64,000 nucleotides of DNA, from the NCBI GenBank assembly GCA_964019135.1, contig OZ025250.1:52699357-52763356 (forward strand). The letters are read 5' to 3'. Under the pieces are notes generated by a model, which searched no databases, was not told the DNA's origin, and was given only the letters and a program-made list of their open reading frames with translations. Positions within the stretch are counted from its first letter, which is position 1. Each line of letters starts with the position of its first letter. The translations under genes were made by a program, and so were the position numbers. This document shows, in pieces, positions 12,701 through 24,700 of the stretch. This DNA comes from Arenicola marina (Eukaryota > Annelida > Polychaeta > Arenicolidae).

Positions 12701-15700
12701 CACCCCAGCCCCCACCCCAGCCCCCAGTCCGTCGGCGCTGGCCTGGCACTGGGTGTTGCTGCGAGATCGCCACCAAATCGCTAGTTCTTCGGCGCTTCAA
12801 AAACAGTGCACCGACACCATGTACGAGCACCTTTGGGATGATGTGGGGTGGGGGCGCGGGGGGGAGGGGGGGGGGGTGGGGGTAGGGGCGGCCAAAGGGG
12901 AGGGGAGAGGGGAGGCAGGTAAATAATAATCATGAGCAATGGGGTCTATAAGACCGGATGTTCCTGGGTGGGGTGGCGGGTGGGTGAGGTGGGATGTAGC
13001 AGTTCGGTTTTGATCGGATGGAACCGGCCAAGACCGGTTGAGAGTGTGGCTGGTTGGGTCCCGTATTAGCGACAGCCTGAAGCCTGTTTGGGAGACACTC
13101 TCATGATAAATAGAGGGCGCTGTCCAAGCTTGTCCCACCCATGCTGGGCAATAAGAGAGAAGGGTCATACCGGGCTAGGTTTATAGCCAAGATATCATAA
13201 CGCTAATCTGATTATAATATTAATATTACTATAATAATAATATGATATTATTATAAAAATAATAGAATATTACTATATTGATACTATAATATTACTATAA
13301 TAATAATAATATTACTATAATAATAATAATAATAATATATTAATATAGGACCCCCCCCCCCCACCCCACTTACCCGATGTAACAATACTTCCCGCCTCAA
13401 TGTCCGGTCCGGTAGAAGCCATATGTGGATAAAAATTGCCCCACATCCTGCTTGTTGTCGCCGTGCCTGCCTGCGTCGTCAGGTATACCAGTTACCCATG
13501 GCCTGCGGACTGCATCCACCCCACCCCCCCCCACCCCCGCCATTCCTGGCGCCCTGCCTTGTAGACGAAGCCACTTAGCCTAGATCGCGGTCAGCACCTA
13601 GATGTTGAGGTTCCTGCGCACAATGGTGGCCAAGGACATCGGCATTGGGTTGCCATATCTGTCCACTTTTCCCCAAATGTCGGGGGTTACTTTATCCCTG
13701 AGATGTGGCTCTCAAACACTCTGTAACCCAAGCCATTATCGGGTTCTCATCGGGTAGGCAGTTAGGGTGTCTATACCCCCCTTCTCCCCCTCCCACCCCG
13801 TCGCCTCTCCTGGGGCCGTGTTTATACCACCCATGTGGCCTATGCACGGGGTTTGGCAGGCCAACAATGCAATTACTGTCGTTGTATCTGCGGTAGCCTA
13901 TTGTTACTGACGTCTTGACTAAAATGTCGAGTTTTCGTTCATTGTCGTTTTGTTTATCAAAAATGCAAATATCTGTGTCGATGTCACGTTTTCACATTCT
14001 CAGTGCCAGAATTTGGATGTCAATGTCGAATGTCGATTTTTCAAATATGGCTGTGTCGCGTGTCGCCATTTACCCCTTTCAGACCCCTATTTACTCACCG
14101 TGCGCACGCCGAGATCCCCCCTCCCCCCCCCCCATCCCCTCCTCTACCCATAGGACCGCCTCCTGAGTGTTACCTGGCCCCGAAAGTATAAACCAGCCAG
14201 GGCGATAAAAACGGCCCCAAACCCGTAAATTGCCCCGATTTGGCCCTGATTCAGGGCACTTAAAAAGCAGGTCTTGTCTCAGGGCCAAAACAGGGCGGAA
14301 TTAGGGCGTTTTTGGGACCATTTATCTAAACTGACCATTTGGGGCGAAAAAGCAGAGCAGGGCGAAATCCGGGCGAAATCCGGGGCAATTTACCGGTTTG
14401 GGGCCGTTTTTATCGCCGTTTTTATCGCCGTTTTTATCGCCCTGCGGCTTTATACTTACAGCCCGAGCAGGAAAATGGCGACCCACACCTACGATTTGAG
14501 ATTATTACGGTCGGGGAGGGGTGGGGTGGGGGGGGGGAGGGGTGAACCAAAATAGGCGGTCCAATTATAATATCGGGGTCCAGTACAATAGGGCGGGTGT
14601 GACGTTCACATCTTAGCTGGCATACGATTACCATCAGCCAAGAGCATCCTCCCTCAAAAAGGGAGAGGGGGTCAGACCCCCAAGACCCCCGCTCAGATAT
14701 CTTTATATAGCCTTTGCGAGAAGACAGCAAGAACCTCTGACGCCCTTGACCCCCGTAACCCCCAAATATGTACCAAGGGGGGGAGGGGGGTCACAGGACC
14801 CCTGTGACCCCCCTTGGATCCGCACCTGGTATACATGTATATATATCTGTGTACATATACATGGGAGATATTGACTTCATATATGATACTCAATTCCCGA
14901 CCCTGAGATTATACAGCTGCTGCCGTTTGTGCCCTACACATTGATAGGCTATTCACACATTGATAGGCAGTTCACACATTGAAAGGCTATTCACACATTG
15001 ATAGGCTATTCAGACATTGATAGGCTATTCACACATTGATAGGCTATTCACACATTGATAGGCTATTCAGACATTGACAGGCTATTCACACATTGATAGG
15101 CTATTCAGACATTGACAGGCTATTCACACATTGATAGGCTATTCAGACATTGATAGGCTATTCACACATTGCCGGATAGGCTATTCACACATTGATAGGC
15201 TATTCACACATTGATAGGCTATTCACACATTGATAGGCTATTCACACATTGATAGGCTATTCACACATTGATAGGCTATTCACACATTGATAGGCTATTC
15301 ACACATTGATAGGCTATTCACACATTGACAGGCTATTCACACATTGATAGGCTATTCAGACATTGACAGGCTATTCACACATTGATAGGCTATTCACACA
15401 TTGACAGGCTATTCACACATTGATAGGCTATTCACACTTTGCCGGATAGGCTATTCACACATTGACAGGCTATTCACACATTGATAGGCTATTCAGACAT
15501 TGACAGGCTATTCACACATTGATAGGCTATTCACACATTGACAGGCTATTCACACATTGATAGGCTATTCACACATTGACAGACTATTCACACATTGACA
15601 GACTATTCACACATTGATAGGCTATTCACACATTGACAGGCTATTCACACATTGATAGGCTATTCACACTTTGCCGGATAGGCTATTCACACATTGACAG

Positions 15701-18700
15701 GCTATTCACACATTGATAGGCTATTCACACATTGACAGACTATTCAGACATTGATAGGCTATTCACACATTGCCGGATAGGCTATTCACACATTGATAGG
15801 CTATTCACACATTGATAGGCTATTCACACATTGACAGGCTATTCACACATTGCCGGATAGGCTATTCACACATTGATAGGCTATTCACACATTGATAGGC
15901 TATTCACACATTGACAGGCTATTCACACATTGACAGGCTATTCACACATTGCCGGATAGGCTATTCACACATTGATAGGCTATTCACACATTGATAGGCT
16001 ATTCACACATTCATGACGGGGACTCAAATACATGACTGGTTGTACTATACCTAAAACCAACAGAATGCTTTAGTGAGGATCGTTATCAGACAATTTGCCA
16101 TGAAAGCTGTTTTTAACTTTCTCATACAGGTATTTGGCCTCGGATGACTCGTAACTAAATAGTCCTACGTCCAATATGAAGAAAAGGGAAAACCGCTCTT
16201 CCCTGCCTTCTCTCTTTGACGATATAGACCAGACGTGGTAAAAGGGTCCTGCATATACAACCAACCAACCACTGTGAAAGAACAGCGTGCGAGTCTCAAC
16301 CCCGACTGCACTTAGTTTTATCTCATCCCCACATTCGCTTGAAACCCTGTCCTAAAAATGGCGCGCGATTGACGTCACAGATGACGTCATTGTACTCCAG
16401 CCGCAGAAATGGGGTCTACCACAGAATATATAACATCTACTCTGTGGCTCTAGTCGGTTTTTGCACAGTTTTTCTTTGCCATATCTTGAAAGCATTCCCT
16501 GAGGTATACACATGTGGCCTAAAACACTTTAATATTTTTATATCCTTTGTAAAATTGTTCCTATAATATGGGTTTAACGACGTTGATATCTTGCAAGCAG
16601 CCCCCGAGGCTCACGCAAATGGCATAACACTCCTTTAAAGCAAATGATATCCCTTGTAATGCCCTAGAATATGTTCATAGAATATGGGTTTAACGACGCT
16701 GTATCATAGCAATGACAGTTTATCTGATATGTGCGCCTTTGCTTTCTCTTTGAGTAACGTAACTTTTTTTGAATGCAGCGGAAAAAGATTCTGATGTGGA
16801 ATCGTGTTCTGGGGAAGTACACTGAAGTTCACCACCAAAAGTATCGTTTTGAACGGTAGAGTCCTAAGTAGTTAAGGCCGGCCCGATAGCTCAGTGGGTT
16901 AGAGCGCTCGCCTTGAGTGCTCTGGCCACCTGAAAGTCTAACGGCACGTGGATCGGTGGTTCGAGCCCCGCTGTTGCCATGTCTGTGTGGTCGCAGGATA
17001 AAGATCCCATGTCTTTGTTCGGAAGGAGTTGGGGGTTACCCCCGCGGGGCATGGCTCCACTCTTCTCATCCTTCGCAGTCAATACAACAGCGCTCCCTGG
17101 CGAAAGCATTGGAACTAGCGTAAGCTGGTACCACCGATCGTACTCATATATAAGTATTGCTGACACTCTGCCTGCAGAGGGAGCTCGTTCCTCATATCAC
17201 TATGACTTTGGTGTAAGCGTAATGCCCATTGCCGGGAGATCGTATTGCTGAGTGAGCGAAGTTAGTGCCGCGGAACCAGGCTAGAACTAGCCTTGCAATG
17301 CCTCTCGGCGTGGTGTCCCCCATATCAGAGAAACGTCTGCATGAACCAAAGACCGGCAATGAATTGTATGCGTGTCGGCATATCAAAATGTGGCAAATGA
17401 ACGAAAATAAGTACATTGAGGAGAGATATTGTGGTGAAAAGCAACCTGAAACGTTTTGTGAGCGCGCGTAAAGAGCTAGTGCCGGGGGAAGGTAGCTACA
17501 GATTCCGTGGCCATAGCACTGTCACCAGTTGTGGGGCTGAGGGTGCCCTCCTTGCTTAGATGGCTCCGGCTGATGTGCAGATCAAGAGGTTCTGGGGTAC
17601 AACCCTTGACATCAGTGGTGTGGTGTAGGGTAACCTCCTAGCTTAGATGGCTCAAGCTGAGCGGCAGATCAACAGGTTCTGGGGTACAACCCCTGACATC
17701 AGTGGTGTGGTGTAGGGTACCCTCCTAGCTTAGATGGCTCAAGCTGAGCTGCAGATCAACAGTTTCTGGGGTACAACCCCTGACATCAGTGGTGTGGTGT
17801 AGGGTAACCTCCTAGCTTAGATGGCTCAAGCTGAGCTGCAGATCAACAGGTTCTGGGGTACAACCCCTGACATCAGTGGTGTGGTGTAGGGTAACCTCCT
17901 AGCTTAGATGGCTCAAGCTGAGCTGCAGATCAACAGGTTCTGGGGTACAACCCCTGACATCAGTGGTGTGGTGTAGGGTCACCTCCTAGCTTAGATGGCT
18001 CAAGCTGAGCTGCAGATCAACAGTTTCTGGGGTACAACCCCTGACATCAGTGGTGTGGTGCAGGGTAACCTCCTAGCTTAGATGGCTCAAGCTGAGCTGC
18101 AGATCAACAGGTTCTGGGGTACAACCCCTGACATCAGTGGTGTGGTGTAGGGTAACCTCCTAGCTTAGATGGCTCAAGCTGAGCTGCAGATCAACAGTTT
18201 CTGGGGTACAACCCCTGACATCAGTGGTGTGGTGTAGGGTAACCTCCTAGCTTAGATGGCTCAAGCTGAGCTGCAGATCAACAGGTTCTGGGGTACAACC
18301 CCTGACATCAGTGGTGTGGTGTAGGGTAACCTCCTAGCTTAGATGGCTCAAGCTGAGCTGCAGATCAACAGTTTCTGGGGTACAACCCCTGACATCAGTG
18401 GTGTGGTGTAGGGTAACCTCCTAGCTTAGATGGCTCAAGCTGAGCTGCAGATCAACAGGTTCTGGGGTACAACCCCTGACATCAGTGGTGTGGTGTAGGG
18501 TAACCTCCTAGCTTAGATGGCTCAAGCTGAGCTGCAGATCAACAGTTTCTGGGGTACAACCCCTGACATCAGTGGTGTGGTGTAGGGTAACCTCCTAGCT
18601 TAGATGGCTCAAGCTGAGCTGCAGATCAACAGTTTCTGGGGTACAACCCCTGACATCAGTGGTGTGGTGCAGGGTAACCTCCTAGCTTAGATGGCTCAAG

Positions 18701-21700
18701 CTGAGCTGCAGATCAACAGGTTCTGGGGTACAACCCCTGACATCAGTGGTGTGGTGTAGGGTAACCTCCTAGCTTAGATGGCTCAAGCTGAGCTGCAGAT
18801 CAACAGTTTCTGGGGTACAACCCCTGACATCAGTGGTGTGGTGCAGGGTAACCTCCTAGCTTAGATGGCTCAAGCTGAGCTGCAGATCAACAGGTTCTGG
18901 GGTACAACCCCTGACATCAGTGGTGTGGTGTAGGGTAACCTCCTAGCTTAGATGGCTCAAGCTGAGCTGCAGATCAACAGGTTCTGGGGTACAACCCCTG
19001 ACATCAGTGGTGTGGTGCAGGGTAACCTCCTAGCTTAGATGGCTCAAGCTGAGCTGCAGATCAACAGGTTCTGGGGTACAACCCCTGACATCAGTGGTGT
19101 GGTGCAGGGTAACCTCCTAGCTTAGATGGCTCAAGCTGAGCTGCAGATCAACAGGTTCTGGGGTACAACCCCTGACATCAGTGGTGTGGTGTAGGGTAAC
19201 CTCCTAGCTTAGATGGCTCAAGCTGAGCTGCAGATCAACAGGTTCTGGGGTACAACCCCTGACATCAGTGGTGTGGTGTAGGGTAACCTCCTAGCTTAGA
19301 TGGCTCAAGCTGAGCTGCAGATCAACAGGTTCTGGGGTACAACCCCTGACATCAGTGGTGTGGTGTAGGGTAACCTCCTAGCTTAGATGGCTCAAGCTGA
19401 GCGGCAGATCAACAGGTTCTGGGGTACAACCCCTGACATCAGTGGTGTGGTGTAGGGTAACCTCCTAGCTTAGATGGCTCAAGCTGAGCGGCAGATCAAC
19501 AGTTTCTGGGGTACAACCCCTGACATCAGTGGTGTGGTGTAGGGTAACCTCCTAGCTTAGATGGCTCAAGCTGAGCGGCAGATCAACAGTTTCTGGGGTA
19601 CAACCCCTGACATCAGTGGTGTGGTGTAGGGTAACCTCCTAGCTTAGATGGCTCAAGCTGAGCGGCAGATCAACAGGTTCTGGGGTACAACCCCTGACAT
19701 CAGTGGTGTGGTGTAGGGTAACCTCCTAGCTTAGATGGCTCAAGCTGAGCTGCAGATCAACAGGTTTTGGGGTACAACCCCTGACATCAGTGGTGTGGTG
19801 TAGGGTACCCTCCTAGCTTAGATGGCTCAAGCTGAGCTGCAGATCAACAGGTTCTGGGGTACAACCCCTGACATCAGTGGTGTGGTGTAGGGTAACCTCC
19901 TAGCTTAGATGGCTCAAGCTGAGCTGCAGATCAACAGGTTCTGGGGTACAACCCCTGACATCAGTGGTGTGGTGTAGGGTAACCTCCTAGCTTAGATGGC
20001 TCAAGCTGAGCTGCAGATCAACAGTTTCTGGGGTACACACCGTGACATCAGTGGTGTGGTGTAGGGTAACCTCCTAGCTTAGATGGCTCCGGCTGAGCTG
20101 CAGATCAACAGGTTCTGGGGTACAACCCCTGACATCAGTGGTGTGGTGTAGGGTAACCTCCTAGCTTAGATGGCTCAAGCTGAGCGGCAGATCAACAGTT
20201 TCTGGGGTACAACCCCTGACATCAGTGGTGTGGTGTAGGGTAACCTCCTAGCTTAGATGGCTCAAGCTGAGCTGCAGATCAACAGGTTCTGGGGTACAAC
20301 CCCTGACATCAGTGGTGTGGTGTAGGGTAACCTCCTAGCTTAGATGGCTCAAGCTGAGCGGCAGATCAACAGTTTCTGGGGTACAACCCCTGACATCAGT
20401 GGTGTGGTGTAGGGTAACCTCCTAGCTTAGATGGCTCAAGCTGAGCTGCAGATCAACAGGTTCTGGGGTACAACCCCTGACATCAGTGGTGTGGTGTAGG
20501 GTAACCTCCTAGCTTAGATGGCTCAAGCTGAGCGGCAGATCAACAGTTTCTGGGGTACAACCCCTGACATCAGTGGTGTGGTGTAGGGTAACCTCCTAGC
20601 TTAGATGGCTCAAGCTGAGCGGCAGATCAACAGTTTCTGGGGTACAACCCCTGACATCAGTGGTGTGGTGCAGGGTAACCTCCTAGCTTAGATGGCTCCG
20701 ACTCAGCTGCAGATCAACAGTTTCTGGGGTACAACCCCTGACATCAGTGGTGTGGTGCAGGGTAACCTCCTAGCTTAGATGGCTCCGACTCAGCTGCAGA
20801 TCAACAGTTTCTGGGGTACAACCCCTGACATCAGTGGTGTGGTGCAGGGTAACCTCCTAGCTTAGATGGCTCCGACTCAGCTGCAGATCAACAGGTTCTG
20901 GGGTACAACCCCTGACATCAGTGGTGTGGTGCAGGGTAACCTCCTAGCTTAGATGGCTCAAGCTGAGCTGCAGATCAACAGGTTCTGGGGTACAACCCCT
21001 GACATCAGTGGTGTGGTGTAGGGTACCCTCCTAGCTTAGATGGCTCAAGCTGAGCTGCAGATCAAGAGGTTCTGGGGTACAAACCATGACACGTGCACCA
21101 TCCAACTTCACTGCATTGTCCCGGGAGGTTTAATGAACCAATTTAGTATCCATGTTTACAAGAAAACGACCTGACAATTTTAGTTTGGATAAGTTTAATA
21201 ACAATTAATAACAATTTCTGCAGATAAAAATACATTTTATTTAATTTGTATAGTTTAATTAATTTTTGTTAACAATATCTGCACACCAAAAACACACATT
21301 TCATTTTATTTCAGTTAACAATATCTTCAGATAAAAAGACTTCAATTAATTCCTGTCAACAATTGCTTTGGACAAAAACACATTTTATTTAATTTCTATA
21401 GTTTAATTAATTTCTGTTAACAATACCTGCACACAAAAACGCATTTGATTTAATTTCTGTAAAAAATGCCAGCAGAGAAACACATTTTATATAATTTCTG
21501 TTAACGATACCTGCAGACAAAAACACGTGTTTTTTGTAATTTCTTTTAAAAAAAAAATTATTTTCTGTTAACAATATCTGCAGACAAAAACACACGTGAT
21601 AACACATATTTAATGTCATTTCTGTTGTTTTGCAGTCCTCCTGACGTATGTAAACGCCTCGAGCGTGAAGTGGGCCACGAGGGTCCAGAACGTATTCGCC

Positions 21701-24700
21701 ATCGTCAAGGTCCTGGCTCTGACCCTCATCATCGGGGCGGGAGTCGTCCTGCTCTGTATGGGTGAGTAGAAACCCAGGGCCGCCCCGATAGCTCAGTGGG
21801 TTAGAGCGTTCGCCTTAAGCGCTCTGGCCACCTGAGAGCCTAACGGCACGTGGATCGGTGGTTCGCGCCTGGCCATGTCTGTGTGGTCGCAGGATAAAGA
21901 TCCCATGTCCTTCTTCGTAAAGAGTATGTGGTTACTCCCAGGGACATGGTCCGCTATCCCTTCCTTCTCCCATTGACGCGATATGGTTAAGTGGTTAAAG
22001 CGTCCTGAATATACAACCGACCAACCGTGGACCCCTAAGACCTACCCCTTTATACGGCGATCAAGGGTCACGAACTGACCTGGAAAGTGTTGGTACCCGC
22101 CATGGCTCGGGCTCGAACCCCCCCTCCCCCCTGGTGTAGTGGTTAGTGCACTAGACCGCAGATCAATAGGTCTTGGGGGCCTCCCTGGTGTAGTGGTTTG
22201 CGCACTAGACCGCAGATCAATAGGTCCTGGGGGCCTCCCTGGTGTAGTGGTTAGCGCATTAGACCACAGATCTATAGGTCCTGGGGGCCTCCCTGGTATA
22301 GTGGTTGGCGCACTAGACCACAGATCAATAGATCCTGGGGGCCTCCCTGGTGTAGTGGTTGGCGCACTAGACCACAGATCAATAGGTCCTAGGGGCCTCC
22401 CTGATGTAGTGGTTAGCGCACTAGACCGCCGACTAATAGGTCCTAGGGGCTTCCCTGGTGTAGTGGTTGGCGCACTAGACCACAGATCAATAGGTCCTGG
22501 GGGCCTCCCTGGTATAGTGGTTGGCGCACTAGACCACAGATCAATAGGTCCTGGGGGCCTCCCTGGGGTAGTGGTTAGCGCACTAGACCGCAAATGAATA
22601 GGTCCTGGGGGCCTCCCTGGTGTAGTGGTTAGCGCACTAGACCCCAGATCAATAGGTCCTGGGGGCCTCCCTGGGGTAGTGGTTAGCGCACTAGACCGCA
22701 GATCAATAGGTCCTCGGGGCCTCCCTGGGGTAGTGGTTAGCGCACTAGACCGCAGATCAATAGGTCCTGGGGGCCTCCCTGGTGTAGTGGTTAGCGCACT
22801 AGACCGCAGATCAATAGGTCCTGGGGGCCTCCCTGGGGTAGTGGTTGGCGCACTAGACCGCAGATCAATAGGTCCTGGGGTCCTCCCTGGCGTAGTGGTT
22901 AACGTACTAGACCACAGATCAATAGGTCCTGGGGGCCTCCCTGGTGTAGTGGTTAGCGCACTGGACCGCCGACCAATAGGTCCTGGGGGCCCCCCTGGTG
23001 TAGTGGTTGGCGCACTAGACCACAGATCAATAGGTCCTGGGGGCCTCCCTTGGGTAGTGGTTTAGCGCACTAGACCCCAGATCAATAGGTCCTGGGGGCC
23101 TCCCTGGTGTAGTGGTTAGCGCACTAGACCCCAGATCAATAGGTCCTGGGGGCCTCCCTGGGGTAGTGGTTAGCGCACTAGACCGCAGATCAATAGGTCC
23201 TCGGGGCCTCCCTGGGGTAGTGGTTAGCGCACTAGACCGCAGATCAATAGGTCCTGGGGGCCTCCCTGGTGTAGTGGTTAGCGCACTAGACCGCAGATCA
23301 ATAGGTCCTGGGGGCCTCCCTGGGGTAGTGGTTGGCGCACTAGACCGCGGATCAATAGGTCCTGGGGTCCTCCCTGGCGTAGTGGTTAACGTACTAGACC
23401 ACAGATCAATAGGTCCTGGGGGCCTCCCTGATGTAGTGGTTAGCGCACTAGACCGCAGATCAATAGGTCCTGGGGGCCTCCCTGGTGTAGTGGTTAGCGC
23501 ACTAGACCACAGATCAATAGGTCCTGGGAGCCTCCCTGGTGTAGTGATTAGCGCACTAGACCGCAGATCAATAGGTTCTGGGGGCCTCCCTGGTGTAGTG
23601 GTTAGCGCACTAGACTGCACATCAATATGTCCTGGGGGCCTCCCTGGTGTAGTGGTTAGCGCACTAGACCCCAGATCAATAGGTCCTGGGGGCCTCCCTG
23701 GTGTAGTGGTTAGCGCACTAGACGGCAGATCAATAGGTCCTGGAGGCCTCCTGGTGTAGTGGTTAGCGCACTAGACCGCAGATCAATAGGTCCTGGGGGC
23801 CTCCCTGGTGTAGTGGTTAGCGCACTAGATCACACATCAATAGGTCCTGGGGGCCTCCCTGGCGTAGTGGTTAGCGCACTAGACCACAGATCAATAGGTC
23901 CTGGGGGCCTCCCTGGTGTAGTGGTTAGCGCACTAGACCACAGATCAATAGGTCCTGGGGGCCTCCCTGGTGTAGTAGTTAGCGCCCTAGACCACACATC
24001 AATAGGTCCTGGGGGCCTCCCTGGTGTAGTGGTTAGCGCACTAGACGGCAGATCAATAGGTCCTGGAGGCCTCCCTGGTGTAGTGGTTAGCGCACTAGAC
24101 CACAGATCAATAGGTCCTGGGGGCCTCCCTGGTGTAGTGGTTAGCGCACTAGACCGCAGATCAATAGGTCATCGGGGCCTCCCTGGGGTAGTGGTTAGCG
24201 CACTAGACGGCAGATCAATAGGTCCTGGAGGCCTCCCTGGTGTAGTGGTTAGCGCACTAGACCACAGATCAATAGGTCCTGGGGGCCTCCCTGGTGTAGT
24301 GGTTAGCGCACTAGACCGCAGATCAATAGGTCATCGGGGCCTCCCTGGGGTAGTGGTTAGCGCACTAGACCGCAGATCAATAGGTCCTGGAGGCCTCCCT
24401 GGTGTAGTGGTTAGCGCACTAGACCGCAGATCAATAGATCCTGGAGGCCTCCCTGGGGTAGTGGTTAGCGCACTAGACCACAGATCAATAGGTCCTGGTG
24501 GCCTCCCTGGTGTAGTGGTTAGCGCACTAGACCACAGATCAATAGGTCCTGGGGGCCTCCCTGGTGTAGTGGTTAGCGCCCTAGACCACACATCAATAGG
24601 TCCTGGGGGCCTCCCTGGTGTAGTGGTTAGCGCACTAGACCGCAGATCAATAGGTCCTGGAGGCCTCCCTGGTGTAGTGGTTAGCGCACTGGACCACAGA

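Noticed and set aside
12414-12926. Gly/Pro-rich coding frames around the hexamer repeat
   Set aside because: Open frames on both strands come from GGCTRT and C-rich runs; no start context, splice sites or family match.
17520-21095. CRISPR-like array
   Set aside because: The repeat is contiguous with no unique spacers, lies in an animal intron, and no cas-like genes are near. The same holds for the other arrays.
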